DNA of 64,000 nt. Source: Alishewanella tabrizica (lineage in GTDB: Bacteria > Pseudomonadota > Gammaproteobacteria > Enterobacterales > Alteromonadaceae). This document shows positions 7,116-16,271 of the stretch, one piece after another (the stretch's first letter is position 1; every line of letters begins with the position of its first letter). The notes beneath the pieces were generated by a model. The model made no database searches and was not told the DNA's origin. It worked only from the letters and a program-made list of their open reading frames with translations. Both the position numbers and the translations under genes were made by a program. The stretch lies in NCBI RefSeq assembly GCF_014652375.1, contig NZ_BMYR01000013.1, positions 1 through 64,000 of the forward strand. The letters run 5' to 3'.

Positions 7116-8609
7116 ATGCAAGCAATCACCCTACGATTTAGACAGCAAGCTTTTACCATAATGACTGTGGTTAACACATTATTGTTTTTGATAGCGTTAA
7201 CCTTAGCTGCTATCTATGGCAGCTGGTTCGCGGCATTGGTCATTGGTTTACCTAGTGTCATCATTCCACTCTTATTATACCGGATGCTTGGAGATCATTT
7301 GCTGGCCCGGATCAGCTTTGGTGTTAGCTTTATGTTTTTCGCCGCATTGCATATCCATCAATCCAATGGTTTAACAGAGATCCATTTCGGTATTTTTGTG
7401 CTCTTAGCCATTCTATTTGCTTTCAGAGATCAATGGGTCATTATTACCGCTGCGGTCGTTATTGCTGTGCATCATTTATTGTTTATGTGGCTGCAACAAC
7501 AAGATGCTGGCGTCTATTTACTCCCCGCTAGCCAAAATACTTTTTCTATTGTCATGATTCATGCTGTGTACGTCGTCGTAGAGGCGGTCGTATTAGTGTT
7601 AATGTGCCGTGCAGCGTTAAGAGAAGCGATGGTAGGGCAAGCACTTTTCGATGCCACTGATGAGTTGTTAGGTAGCACAGGTGCAATTCACCTAGATAAA
7701 CGTGCTGTCGCGCTGGATTCTAAAGTGATCACGGGTTTTAATCGGGTTTTTGATTCGCTGCAGCAGACGATTGTTACAATTAATCACTCCGCTAAAGAGC
7801 TTCATCAGCAATCAGAAACGATGTTAGGCGATGGCAAAAACTTATCCTCTGGTATGCATGCTAAATTAAAAGAGGTGGAGCGTATTGCTGCGGCTACCGA
7901 ACAAATGTCATACAGCATTGCAGATTTGCAAAAACTGTCACAGCAAGTAGCAAGTTATGCTGTAGCGGCTGAGCAATCAGCTATATCAGGTCAAAGTGTG
8001 GTTAGTGCGACTATTCAATCGGTGCGCACTCTAGCAACACAACTGCACCAGACGGGGAATAAAGTGCAAGACATGGCTTTAGCTAGTGCGGATATTCGTA
8101 AAGTGCTGGACGTAATTCAAGCCATCGCTGAACAAACGAATTTATTAGCATTAAATGCGGCTATTGAAGCGGCTCGGGCAGGGGAGCAAGGACGTGGATT
8201 TGCGGTAGTGGCGGATGAAGTAAGAACCTTAGCTTCGCGCACACAGAGTTCTACTGTTGAAATAAAACAGATTATTGAACGGTTAGTGACTAACAGTCTT
8301 GACTCAGTGGCGGTAGTAAAAACCAGTAGTGCTCAGTTAGCTGATACACAGCAGCATGCCGAACAAAGTGATGTTTTATTAGCGGCTATTCTCAAGCAGG
8401 CACGATTAGTAGCTGAATCTGCCCACACCATGAGTAATGCTATTGAGCAACAGAATGCTGCCAGCGCCGAAGTTGCTGTAAGTGCCCAGCAGTTAAAAAA
8501 TATGACAGAGCAACAGAATCAGCAAAGTGATGCGGTGCTTCACGCTGCGACTCGCTTAGATAAGCTGTCAGCGACGTTAAATGCGGAAACACAAAAATTT
8601 ATCGTTTAA
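7116..8609 (+). CDS. Methyl-accepting chemotaxis protein with polytopic membrane sensor
   Basis: A 497-residue chemoreceptor. Residues 1-165 form about six membrane helices with only short loops, replacing the usual periplasmic ligand domain. This part carries His79, His81, His90, His119, His120 and His149 in or near helices, which could bind heme or metal (inference). Residues about 230-497 are the cytoplasmic coiled-coil signalling domain; the kinase-contacting hairpin tip is [20 protein letters not shown], followed by [13 protein letters not shown]. It should control CheA. No C-terminal CheR/CheB-tethering pentapeptide is present. AGGAG precedes the ATG. No che genes are nearby. The thioredoxin-like gene follows after 14 bp. 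Confidence 0.92.
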   Translation: MQAITLRFRQQAFTIMTVVNTLLFLIALTLAAIYGSWFAALVIGLPSVIIPLLLYRMLGDHLLARISFGVSFMFFAALHIHQSNGLTEIHFGIFVLLAILFAFRDQWVIITAAVVIAVHHLLFMWLQQQDAGVYLLPASQNTFSIVMIHAVYVVVEAVVLVLMCRAALREAMVGQALFDATDELLGSTGAIHLDKRAVALDSKVITGFNRVFDSLQQTIVTINHSAKELHQQSETMLGDGKNLSSGMHAKLKEVERIAAATEQMSYSIADLQKLSQQVASYAVAAEQSAISGQSVVSATIQSVRTLATQLHQTGNKVQDMALASADIRKVLDVIQAIAEQTNLLALNAAIEAARAGEQGRGFAVVADEVRTLASRTQSSTVEIKQIIERLVTNSLDSVAVVKTSSAQLADTQQHAEQSDVLLAAILKQARLVAESAHTMSNAIEQQNAASAEVAVSAQQLKNMTEQQNQQSDAVLHAATRLDKLSATLNAETQKFIV

Positions 8610-8623
8610 CACCGCGTTGGCGA

Positions 8624-9130
8624 TTGAACGCGGCCTTAGTGCTGTTTTTTAGCTGGCTGCTGTTGGGCAGCCTGTTACTATTTCGTTTTGGTTTTGCCTT
8701 TTACGGCACCTTTGACGAAGAGCAGCGTTGGCACACTGCCACCCCCAGCGTAACCTTAGCGCAGTTAGCGATACCGGTTACTGCAGGCTGGCAGGTAGTA
8801 CATGTTTTAGATTCTCACTGCGGTTGTTCACGTTTTGCTAAAGAGCATGCCGCTATGTTTACTTCGCAATATGCATTAGCTGAACAACAACAAAGCTATC
8901 GTACAGCACAAGAGCTTGCAGCAGTGGGGTTTATTATACCGGCGGTACCAGCGGTATTGCTGTTTGATCAAGGCATTTTAATTTACGCTGGCCCTTATGC
9001 CAGCGGCCCCCTATGTTCTACTCAGCAAAGCTTTTTGCACAGTCTTATTTCGCGCCAAACCCAGTTAGAAGGGCTCTGGTTAAATGGTGAAAGCAAAGCG
9101 TGCCGTTGTCTAGTAACACCTACCAGTTAG
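8624..9130 (+). CDS. Membrane-anchored thioredoxin-like protein (DUF6436-type)
   Basis: About 168 residues: one N-terminal membrane helix (VLFFSWLLLGSLLLF), then a small soluble domain with a VLDSHCGCSRFAKEHA motif. That motif resembles a thioredoxin-fold active site at the end of a strand. A later VPAVLLFDQGILIYAG carries the cis-Pro-like position (PAVPAVL). It is similar to proteins I remember as DUF6436. The start given is TTG, because no ATG or GTG exists in frame after the chemoreceptor stop. The frame is open upstream into that gene, so the true N-terminus is unsure and translation may be coupled. Two further Cys near the C-terminus (KACRC) could form a disulfide. Confidence 0.65.
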   Translation: MNAALVLFFSWLLLGSLLLFRFGFAFYGTFDEEQRWHTATPSVTLAQLAIPVTAGWQVVHVLDSHCGCSRFAKEHAAMFTSQYALAEQQQSYRTAQELAAVGFIIPAVPAVLLFDQGILIYAGPYASGPLCSTQQSFLHSLISRQTQLEGLWLNGESKACRCLVTPTS

Positions 9131-9295
9131 TGTTACCATAACATGGCGTATTACCTATTGTTATGCGCTTCAGCATTCAACGTTCTGCAGATGACTTTTC
9201 GTGTAAGCCATTAACTGCACAGCAAGAGGCTGAATTTTTCCTCTTAATTAAACAAGTGACCCTTGGTTTGGGCCACCACTGTATAAGGATTTATC

Positions 9296-11212
9296 ATGCC
9301 AGTTATTACTCTGCCAGACGGCAGCCAGCGCGCTTTTGACCATGCTGTTTCCATTTTAGATGTTGCCAAAGATATCGGCCCAGGCTTAGCGAAAGCGACT
9401 ATTGCCGGTAAGGTGAATGGCGAGCTAGTTGATGCCTGTGAACTGATAGAACAGGACGCAACCTTAAGTATCGTTACCAGCAAAGATGCGGAAGGCTTAG
9501 AGATTTTACGCCATTCTTGTGCCCACTTATTAGGTCACGCTATTAAACAATTATGGCCTAATGTGAAAATGGCGATAGGCCCAGTGATCGACAATGGGTT
9601 TTACTACGATGTTGATTTAGACCGCCCCATCAGTACAGACGATTTAGCTGTATTGGAAGCGCGGATGCTGGAACTGGCAAAAACTGAATACGACGTTATT
9701 AAGAAAAAGGTGAGCTGGCAAGATGCTTGGGACACCTTTAACGCCCGCGGCGAAAACTATAAGCAAGAGATACTAGAGCAAAATATTCCACGCGATAGTT
9801 TCCCTGCCTTGTATCACCATGAAGAATACACTGATATGTGCCGCGGCCCGCATGTGCCAAATATGCGTTTCTGCCAGCACTTTAAAATAATGAAAGTGGC
9901 CGGCGCTTATTGGCGCGGCGACTCAAAAAACAAAATGCTGCAGCGTATTTATGGTACCGCTTGGGCTGATAAAAAACAGTTAGCCGGATATTTACTGCAG
10001 TTAGAAGAAGCCGAAAAACGCGATCACCGGAAAATTGGTAAGGCGTTAGGTTTATTTCATTGGCAGGAAGAAGCGCCGGGTATGGTGTTTTGGCACAATG
10101 ATGGCTGGACCATTTTCCGTGAATTAGAAACGTTTGTTCGTGAAAAACTGGGCGAGTACGATTACGACGAGGTGAAAGGCCCATTAATGATGGACCGCGT
10201 GCTGTGGGAAAAATCGGGTCACTGGGAAAAGTATGCCGACAATATGTTCACGACTCAGTCTGAGCATCGCGAATACGCCATTAAGCCAATGAACTGCCCA
10301 GGCCATGTGCAAATCTTTAACCAAGGTTTAAAGTCTTACCGCGATTTACCGCTTCGTATGGCGGAGTTTGGTTGTTGTCATCGTAATGAGCCATCAGGTG
10401 GTTTACATGGCTTGATGCGGGTGCGGGGATTTACCCAAGACGATGCGCATATTTTCTGTACCGAAGATCAAGTACTGGCTGAAGTAACAAAGTGTATCAA
10501 AATGGTGTTTGATACTTACAGTACCTTTGGTTTTAAAGATATTAAAGTGAAGTTGTCGACACGCCCTGCACAGCGGATTGGTTCTGATGAAATTTGGGAT
10601 CGGGCTGAACAAGGTTTAATCGATGCGTTAAAGGCTAATGAAATTGCCTATGAATTGCAGCCAGGCGAAGGCGCTTTCTATGGGCCTAAAATTGAATTTA
10701 CCTTACATGATTGTTTAAATCGTGCTTGGCAATGTGGTACCGTGCAACTCGACTTTGCCTTACCTGGTCGTTTAGGTGCCAGCTATGTTGCAGAAAGTGG
10801 CGATAAGCAGGTGCCGGTAATGATTCACCGCGCAATTTTGGGATCGCTCGAGCGTTTTATCGGTATTTTGATCGAAGAATATGCAGGCTTTTTCCCGACG
10901 TGGTTAGCACCGACTCAGGTCGTGGTAATGAATATTACCGATAATCAGTCCGAATATGTGCAAGATTTAGTAAAAACTTTCAAATCTCACGGAATTAGAG
11001 CAATAAGTGACTTGAGAAATGAGAAGATAGGCTTTAAAATTCGCGAGCACACGCTTAAGCGTATTCCGTACCTGATTGTGGTCGGAGATAAAGAAGTTGA
11101 AGCAGGTGATATCGCAGTCAGAACTCGCAAAGCTGAGGATCTGGGTAAGATGTCAACTGCTGCTTTTGTAGAAAAGCTAACAACAGAAATCAAAAACCGG
11201 GTATCGGCTTAA
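9296..11212 (+). CDS. thrS: Threonine--tRNA ligase
   Basis: Charges tRNA-Thr and edits mischarged serine. At 638 residues it is full length. Domain order: TGS domain (1-61), editing domain with an [10 protein letters not shown] motif (about 70-230), class II catalytic core (about 245-535) with zinc-binding MNCPGH and the [20 protein letters not shown] region, and anticodon-binding domain (about 540-638). It heads the conserved thrS-infC-rpmI-rplT order. The 165-bp region before it could carry the operator-like leader known from E. coli thrS, but I could not recognise the stem-loops by eye. Confidence 0.98.
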   Translation: MPVITLPDGSQRAFDHAVSILDVAKDIGPGLAKATIAGKVNGELVDACELIEQDATLSIVTSKDAEGLEILRHSCAHLLGHAIKQLWPNVKMAIGPVIDNGFYYDVDLDRPISTDDLAVLEARMLELAKTEYDVIKKKVSWQDAWDTFNARGENYKQEILEQNIPRDSFPALYHHEEYTDMCRGPHVPNMRFCQHFKIMKVAGAYWRGDSKNKMLQRIYGTAWADKKQLAGYLLQLEEAEKRDHRKIGKALGLFHWQEEAPGMVFWHNDGWTIFRELETFVREKLGEYDYDEVKGPLMMDRVLWEKSGHWEKYADNMFTTQSEHREYAIKPMNCPGHVQIFNQGLKSYRDLPLRMAEFGCCHRNEPSGGLHGLMRVRGFTQDDAHIFCTEDQVLAEVTKCIKMVFDTYSTFGFKDIKVKLSTRPAQRIGSDEIWDRAEQGLIDALKANEIAYELQPGEGAFYGPKIEFTLHDCLNRAWQCGTVQLDFALPGRLGASYVAESGDKQVPVMIHRAILGSLERFIGILIEEYAGFFPTWLAPTQVVVMNITDNQSEYVQDLVKTFKSHGIRAISDLRNEKIGFKIREHTLKRIPYLIVVGDKEVEAGDIAVRTRKAEDLGKMSTAAFVEKLTTEIKNRVSA

Positions 11213-11244
11213 GCGAATTAGATAATTTTTCGGAGGAACATACT

Positions 11245-11787
11245 ATTAAAGTAGGAAAGAAAACATTACCGGCCAACCGTCCTAATAGGATAAATGAAGA
11301 AATTAATCTACCTGAGGTACGATTAATTGGTATGGAAGGTGAACAGCTGGGTGTCGTGTCTACGGCAGAAGCAATTCGGTTAGCGGAAGAAGCGAGTGCT
11401 GATTTAGTTGAAATTAGCCCTACAGCGGAACCACCAGTTTGTAAGTTGATGGACTACGGTAAGTTCCTGTTTGAAAAGAGCAAAGCTCTTAAAGAGCAGA
11501 AGAAGAAGCAAAAACAGATCCAGATTAAGGAAATAAAATTCCGGCCTGGAACTGATGAAGGCGATTACCAGGTAAAACTACGCAACCTGCGTCGCTTCAT
11601 TGAAGAGGGTGACAAAGCTAAAGTAACACTACGTTATCGTGGTCGTGAAATGGCGCATCAGGAAATCGGTATTGAGATGTTGACTCGAATTAAAGAGGAT
11701 CTGTCTGATATCGCCATCTGCGAATCTTTCCCTAACCGGGTAGAGGGTCGTCAGATGATTATGATGCTGGCCCCAAATAAGAAGTAA
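11245..11787 (+). CDS. infC: Translation initiation factor IF-3, ATT start
   Basis: Binds the 30S subunit, blocks premature 50S joining and proofreads initiator tRNA. The first ATG in frame (11332) would lose the conserved N-terminal segment. In frame upstream, ATT at 11245 begins (f)[17 protein letters not shown] and restores a 180-residue protein matching the family. GGAGGA lies eight bases before it. The AUU start is known in E. coli infC, where IF-3 itself discriminates against it, giving autoregulation; the same is likely here. The N-domain carries the [18 protein letters not shown] region, a Lys-rich linker follows, then the C-domain. Confidence 0.95.
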   Translation: MKVGKKTLPANRPNRINEEINLPEVRLIGMEGEQLGVVSTAEAIRLAEEASADLVEISPTAEPPVCKLMDYGKFLFEKSKALKEQKKKQKQIQIKEIKFRPGTDEGDYQVKLRNLRRFIEEGDKAKVTLRYRGREMAHQEIGIEMLTRIKEDLSDIAICESFPNRVEGRQMIMMLAPNKK

Positions 11788-11807
11788 TAAGCGCCTACAA
11801 GTGTAAT

Positions 11808-11832
11808 AAACGGCGGCTTGCTGCCGTTTTTT
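11808..11832 (+). terminator. Hairpin with T-run between infC and rpmI
   Basis: A 7-bp stem AAACGGC/GCCGTTT with an eight-base loop is followed by six T residues. It lies 21 bp after the infC stop. It may reduce read-through into rpmI-rplT, or act in the ribosomal-protein feedback known for this operon. Confidence 0.65.
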
Positions 11833-11878
11833 AACGCCTTATTATTCGTTGTAACTTAACAATGCGAGTTTAAATACT

Positions 11879-12076
11879 ATGCCTAAGATGAAAACCAATA
11901 AAGGTGCCGCGAAGCGTTTTAAAAAGACTGCTTCTGGTAACTTTAAACGTAAGCAATCACACCTTCGCCATATTCTGACGAAGAAGTCTTCTAAGCGTAA
12001 GCGTCAGTTAGGTCCAAAAACCTTAGTCGCTAAAGTGGATATTGCCGGCTTAGTCCGTTGCATGCCGTACGCATAA
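11879..12076 (+). CDS. rpmI: 50S ribosomal protein L35
   Basis: A 65-residue, Lys/Arg-rich ribosomal protein with the family start [17 protein letters not shown] and a central [17 protein letters not shown] stretch. It is part of the large subunit. It lies between infC and rplT as in most gammaproteobacteria, with 17 bp to rplT. In E. coli its translation is repressed by L20 through an mRNA structure; the 91-bp region upstream could hold this, but I cannot confirm the fold. Confidence 0.98.
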   Translation: MPKMKTNKGAAKRFKKTASGNFKRKQSHLRHILTKKSSKRKRQLGPKTLVAKVDIAGLVRCMPYA

Positions 12077-12093
12077 GTCATTAGGAGACAGAA

Positions 12094-12450
12094 ATGCCAA
12101 GAGTTAAACGTGGTGTCACGGCGCACGCGCGCCACAAGAAGGTTTTAAAACAGGCTAAAGGTTACTACGGTGCCCGCAGTCGTGTTTACCGGGTTGCTTT
12201 CCAAGCCGTTATTAAAGCCGGCCAATATGCTTACCGTGACCGTCGTCAGCGTAAGCGTCAGTTCCGTCAACTGTGGATCGCGCGTATTAACGCTGCATCA
12301 CGGATGAACGGTTTATCTTACAGCCGTTTAATTGCAGGTCTGAAAAAGGCTTCAATTGAAATCGACCGTAAGATCCTGGCTGACATCGCTGTATATGACA
12401 AAGCTGCTTTTACTGCTATCGTAGCAAAAGCAAAAGAAGCTTTAGTTTAA
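12094..12450 (+). CDS. rplT: 50S ribosomal protein L20
   Basis: A 118-residue basic protein essential for early 50S assembly and, in E. coli, the autogenous repressor of rpmI-rplT. The start [19 protein letters not shown] and the [20 protein letters not shown] region are diagnostic. AGGAG precedes the ATG. The gene ends the translation operon and is followed by a strong terminator. Confidence 0.98.
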   Translation: MPRVKRGVTAHARHKKVLKQAKGYYGARSRVYRVAFQAVIKAGQYAYRDRRQRKRQFRQLWIARINAASRMNGLSYSRLIAGLKKASIEIDRKILADIAVYDKAAFTAIVAKAKEALV

Positions 12451-12464
12451 TACCGTAATGCCAT

Positions 12465-12495
12465 AAAAAAACCACCGCAAGGTGGTTTTTTTATT
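12465..12495 (+). terminator. Intrinsic terminator of the infC-rpmI-rplT operon
   Basis: Stem ACCACC/GGTGGT with a GCAA tetraloop, flanked by A7 and T7 runs. The symmetric A and T runs suggest it can also work for the opposite strand, where the NlpE-like gene ends. Confidence 0.9.
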
Positions 12496-12498
12496 TTT

Positions 12499-12535
12499 GG
12501 TATCTGACCCCGAACTAGCTTCGGGGTCAGATACC
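12499..12535. repeat. Perfect 16-bp inverted repeat hairpin (REP-like)
   Basis: GGTATCTGACCCCGAA and its exact reverse complement are separated by the five bases CTAGC. It lies four bases beyond the rplT terminator's T-run. It has no T-run of its own, and its sequence is more GC-rich than the surroundings. It resembles extragenic palindromes mobilised by REP-associated transposases. I noticed no second copy in the window. Confidence 0.6.
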
Positions 12536-12549
12536 GAAAGCTAGCAAAG

Positions 12550-13680
12550 TTAGTTAACCGCAGGAATAAATTCCATAATCACTTCGTTATTAAAAAACAG
12601 CTGTAATTTATCGGCATTCACTTCAGCACGATCAGCTTGTTGCAGTTTTTCGGTAAATTGTTGTTCAATGGTACTGGCGTCGGCACAGAATTTACGGGTG
12701 CTGGCTAATTGCTGCACCGTGATTACGTTGGCACGTTGTTGATAACTGGCATTAAAATTATTGCAGCCGCTAAAGCCGTATAATTTATCTTTGTCAAAAA
12801 TCAAGCGAACGTTAAGTTGATGCGGAATATACCGATCAGCCACTTTTTCTGCACGCCAAACAATGCCTTGTAATTTTTTCTGGGCAAATTGATCTGGGCA
12901 GGTTGCGTTGGGCCAAAATTGCTCAAACTTATCCACGTAAAGTGTATCTACGCCATTTTGATCGGGTGCTCTTCTGCCCACTAACGTAGTAATCACGGCT
13001 TTATTACTAAAACGCGGATCTTGCTGATACAACCGCATCATCGGTAAATGATTTTGGGTATTGGCTATGGGTAAGCTATCGCCGTTTTGACATTGAATAA
13101 AGGTTGCTTGGTTATTGCGCAGTTGGTACATGCCAAGCATGGGCTGACGTTGATCAATTTTTTTCACATTGTCATGTCGATTTAATTGATAAGCGTCAGA
13201 GGAAACAATCGGATTACCCGCCATATCGGTCATCACTAATTGCCGATTAGTGCGAAAATGAAAAACCGGTAAGGTGGTTTGCTGATTAACCAAGTGTAAG
13301 GTGCGTTTTTCTAATAGCCAACTGCCACTGATTAATGCCACTTGACCACGCTCTAAATACTCCTGGCGTGCTTCAAAGCGTCCATCGCGATACAGATTGA
13401 TGTGGTAGGTGATCCCTGGGCAATCAGCACAAGGTAAGGTCCCTTCGAAGGTCATGTCGCTATCAATAAAAATATGTTCGAAATCGGTAGCTAATGCTTC
13501 AGTTGTGGCATTATTAGCCACTTCATTGACGTCTGCTACCGGTGCTGGAACCGGTACTATGACCGTCGGTTTGATATCGGTTTTTATTGGGGCTGCTTTT
13601 TCAGTCCCAAACTGCCCAAATTGCGGTAACTGGCTACACGCAGACAAAAACAGCGCGCTTAAAACAACTAACTTTTTCAT
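12550..13680 (-). CDS. NlpE-like lipoprotein with C-terminal META/HslJ domain
   Basis: A 376-residue lipoprotein. The signal peptide ends in lipobox LSAC (Cys about 15). A Pro/Ala-rich linker follows, then an NlpE-type domain (about 75-175) with the family CxxC in GTLPCADCPGI. The C-terminal part (about 265-376) is a META/HslJ-type domain with FSGCNNFNASYQ. NlpE in E. coli is an outer-membrane lipoprotein that activates Cpx on surface contact and monitors lipoprotein sorting and disulfide formation. META domains occur in heat-shock and secreted proteins. The role here is inferred by domain only. It converges with rplT. Confidence 0.8.
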   Translation of the reverse strand: MKKLVVLSALFLSACSQLPQFGQFGTEKAAPIKTDIKPTVIVPVPAPVADVNEVANNATTEALATDFEHIFIDSDMTFEGTLPCADCPGITYHINLYRDGRFEARQEYLERGQVALISGSWLLEKRTLHLVNQQTTLPVFHFRTNRQLVMTDMAGNPIVSSDAYQLNRHDNVKKIDQRQPMLGMYQLRNNQATFIQCQNGDSLPIANTQNHLPMMRLYQQDPRFSNKAVITTLVGRRAPDQNGVDTLYVDKFEQFWPNATCPDQFAQKKLQGIVWRAEKVADRYIPHQLNVRLIFDKDKLYGFSGCNNFNASYQQRANVITVQQLASTRKFCADASTIEQQFTEKLQQADRAEVNADKLQLFFNNEVIMEFIPAVN

Positions 13681-13736
13681 TACAGAAGTCCCTGCAAAAA
13701 ATTTGGCGCATTATAACGTATGCGACTTGTCTTTAG

Positions 13737-14624
13737 CTATTTTAAAGCAGTAAAAGCCTTAAGAGTAGTCGTTACCCAATCAGCAGCGTGCGCTGGTTGT
13801 TCTTGCATAAAGCAATGGCCCCCGGCAACTTGGTTCGCTATGACTGCAGGATTAAGCTGCTGCCATTTTGCGATTGCTTTTAGCACAAAGGGAAATGTCT
13901 GATCACCATAAAATACCTGAACGGGACCTGCAGCGTTTTTCAATGCTGGCCATAACCCTTTTGGGTAAGAGCTAAACACATCTGCTTCGCGTTGTGGTGG
14001 GCATTTCAAGCTTACGCCCTCATCGGTTTGCAGTAAGGCGTTCTCGACATAAGCCTGCAAGGCTTCAGGGTGCCAGGTTTTAAATAAGGTACGTTGTTGA
14101 AAGTACTGTAATGCCGTAGCACGATCGGGCCAATGTTGGCGTCTGCGCAAGGCCGCTTTAGCTAATGGATTCTTTTTGAATAAATTAATACCTTGTAACG
14201 TTCGCGCCAGTAATAACATTGAAGGCGGGAATAAAACGGGATCGAGCAGTACGAGCCCTTTAAAGATACCAGGTTTTTGGGCATGCATCAGCGCCGTCAA
14301 CACGCCCCCAAAGCTATGACCAACACCGTAACATGCTGCGTTAGCAAAGCGCTGTTGATGCGCTAGCCAAGCGTCTGCGGCAATATCAGCGGCTACATTC
14401 CATCCTAAAAACTGCTCGCCATTATCACTTTCTCCGTGTCCTTGTGCATCTGAAATAAAAAGATCGAAATGAGGGGATAGACGCTGTAGCATCGGCGCAT
14501 ACGTTAAGCCACAAAAACCATTACCATGCATAAAATGCAGTACCGGTTTGCCACTCGGCTCACTGTGCATGCCACGCACGGTAACACCATATCGACTCTG
14601 ATAAGCCCAAGGGACTAATTGCAT
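13737..14624 (-). CDS. Alpha/beta hydrolase
   Basis: A 295-residue alpha/beta-hydrolase fold enzyme. The oxyanion-region motif is HGNGFCG near residue 34. The nucleophile elbow is GHSFGG (Ser about residue 103), an acidic residue is expected near the FYGDQTFPF stretch, and a late His lies in AGGHCFMQEQP. The substrate cannot be told. There is no signal peptide, so it is cytoplasmic. It starts 18 bp after the end of upp on the same strand and may be cotranscribed with it. Confidence 0.85.
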   Translation of the reverse strand: MQLVPWAYQSRYGVTVRGMHSEPSGKPVLHFMHGNGFCGLTYAPMLQRLSPHFDLFISDAQGHGESDNGEQFLGWNVAADIAADAWLAHQQRFANAACYGVGHSFGGVLTALMHAQKPGIFKGLVLLDPVLFPPSMLLLARTLQGINLFKKNPLAKAALRRRQHWPDRATALQYFQQRTLFKTWHPEALQAYVENALLQTDEGVSLKCPPQREADVFSSYPKGLWPALKNAAGPVQVFYGDQTFPFVLKAIAKWQQLNPAVIANQVAGGHCFMQEQPAHAADWVTTTLKAFTALK

Positions 14625-14642
14625 TGAGAATGCCTTAACTGG

Positions 14643-15269
14643 TTATTTTGTACCAAAAAGTTTATCGCCCGCATCACCTAAGCCAGGCAAAATATAGCCC
14701 TTCTCATTCAAACCTTGGTCTACTGCGGCAGTATATAATTCAATATCGGGGTGCGCCGCAGCTAAAGCGCGAATACCCTCTGGTGCTGCCACGAGCACTA
14801 AGGCTTTGATATGCTGACAGCCTTGTTTTTTCAATAAATCAATGGTGGCGATCATCGAGCCCCCAGTCGCTAACATAGGATCAATGATAATAGCGAGACG
14901 TTGCGCAATTTCAGGCGCTAATTTTTGGAAGTAGGGTACGGGTTGTAATGTTTCTTCATCGCGATAAATTCCCACCACACTGATGCGTGCACTGGGGATC
15001 AGGTCAAGTACACCATCCAACATACCGAGGCCTGCTCTAAGAATGGGCACGACGGTGACTTTTTTACCTTGAATTTGCTCGATATCACAACTGCCACTCC
15101 ACGCTGCAATGCTTACTCGCTCAGTGGGGAGATCTTTTGTGGCTTCATACGTTAGCAAACTGCCTAGCTCTGTTGCTAATTGCCGAAATTGACGTGTACT
15201 AATATCGGCTGCGCGCAGCAGACCAATTTTGTGTTGTACGAGCGGGTGGGTAACTTCAACCACTTTCAT
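14643..15269 (-). CDS. upp: Uracil phosphoribosyltransferase
   Basis: Pyrimidine salvage: uracil plus PRPP gives UMP and pyrophosphate. At 208 residues it is the standard length. The PRPP-binding loop is [16 protein letters not shown] (about residues 128-143), and the uracil-binding region near the C-terminus reads [18 protein letters not shown]. The start [19 protein letters not shown] is family-typical. The usual partner uraA is not adjacent; an alpha/beta hydrolase follows instead. Confidence 0.97.
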   Translation of the reverse strand: MKVVEVTHPLVQHKIGLLRAADISTRQFRQLATELGSLLTYEATKDLPTERVSIAAWSGSCDIEQIQGKKVTVVPILRAGLGMLDGVLDLIPSARISVVGIYRDEETLQPVPYFQKLAPEIAQRLAIIIDPMLATGGSMIATIDLLKKQGCQHIKALVLVAAPEGIRALAAAHPDIELYTAAVDQGLNEKGYILPGLGDAGDKLFGTK

Positions 15270-15403
15270 GGGAAAAATCCTCAGTTGTGTGAAGAGTTTA
15301 TTATTTTATATATAGATAATAAGGTACAGAGCTTATCGGGAGCAAGTGTTACCCGGTGTTAAGCCATATCTGATGCTGATCAGACCACTTTTGCATTTGC
15401 CAC

Positions 15404-15432
15404 TTGACAGACCAGTGATTCAAACGTACATT
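15404..15432 (+). promoter_or_regulatory. Sigma-70 promoter of the psrA-type gene
   Basis: TTGACA (15404-15409) and TACATT (15427-15432) are separated by 17 bp, and the TetR gene starts about 26 bp further. The -35 is a perfect consensus. Confidence 0.6.
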
Positions 15433-15433
15433 T

Positions 15434-15447
15434 CAAACAGGTGTTTA
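15434..15447. promoter_or_regulatory. PsrA-type operator candidate
   Basis: CAAAC-AGGT-GTTTA fits the described PsrA pattern (G/C)AAAC-N(2-4)-GTTT(G/C) except for the last base. It lies just after the -10 element of the putative promoter of the PsrA-like gene, positioned for autorepression relieved by long-chain fatty acids or acyl-CoA. A second TTCAAAC half site lies 14 bp upstream. Confidence 0.6.
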
Positions 15448-15457
15448 AAAGTGGTGT

Positions 15458-16183
15458 TTGACTATGATGAGCAGTAAAATTAATACCCAGCAGAAAATCT
15501 TAGATGCAGCCCAAAATCTTTTTGCAGAAAGCGGTTTTAATGATACTTCATTGCGGCAAATAACCACGAAAGCGGAAGTGAATTTAGCGTCAGTAAATTA
15601 TCACTTTGGCTCCAAGAAAGAATTGATCCAAGCTGTTTTGCAACGTTACTTACAAATCTTAATGCCACGGTTAGATCAAGAGTTTGATCTGCTGTTAGCC
15701 CGCACCAAACCAAATAACCTGCCAGATGTGCTTGCGGTTTTTGTTAAGCCCCTGTTAGAGCTTAACCAAGTTCAGCGTAAGGGTACTCGTACTTTTTTAC
15801 AGCTGCTTGGGCGTGGTTATACCGATGTACAAGGACATTTACGTTGGTTTATTAACCATCATTATGGTCGTACATTAGATAAGCTTGTATTGCTAGTGCA
15901 ACAAAGCTGCCCACATCTGCCGCAAAGTGAATTGTTTTGGCGATTACATTTTTCCTTAGGTTCTATTGTTTTTACCATGGCGTCAAATGAAGCACTGGCA
16001 GAAATCGCGTTGGCCGACTTTGACGAGGCCGTGGATATCGAGGGCGTGATTTGCCGCTTGATCCCTTATTTATCGGCGGGTATTGCCGCCCCAGTTTTTA
16101 ATCAAGTTACACAAATAACAACACCACCCAACATGAATGAAGGGGCTGCCAAACGGCAGATAAACGCGTCTTTATCAGTCTAG
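15458..16183 (+). CDS. psrA: TetR-family regulator, PsrA-like
   Basis: A 241-residue TetR-family repressor. The N-terminal helix-turn-helix domain (about 8-58) contains NLFAESGFNDTSLRQITTKA and VNLASVNYHFGSKKELI, close to the PsrA pattern of Pseudomonas and Shewanella. The C-terminal domain should bind a fatty-acid-derived ligand. It directly precedes fadE (88-bp gap, same strand), the expected PsrA target, and has a PsrA-type palindrome on its own promoter. It probably represses fatty-acid oxidation genes until long-chain fatty acids are present. Confidence 0.8.
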   Translation: MTMMSSKINTQQKILDAAQNLFAESGFNDTSLRQITTKAEVNLASVNYHFGSKKELIQAVLQRYLQILMPRLDQEFDLLLARTKPNNLPDVLAVFVKPLLELNQVQRKGTRTFLQLLGRGYTDVQGHLRWFINHHYGRTLDKLVLLVQQSCPHLPQSELFWRLHFSLGSIVFTMASNEALAEIALADFDEAVDIEGVICRLIPYLSAGIAAPVFNQVTQITTPPNMNEGAAKRQINASLSV

Positions 16184-16271
16184 TACCTTATGACTAAAAA
16201 GCGTGTTATCTGTTGTAGCCCATTTAAGAATGCTGGATTTAAACCAAGCCTGATGCTGGAAGGAAGCTGAA

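Noticed and set aside
9163..9339. 58-codon ORF overlapping the thrS start, considered as a threonine leader peptide
   Set aside because: It has almost no Thr codons, no following terminator, and runs into thrS in another frame.
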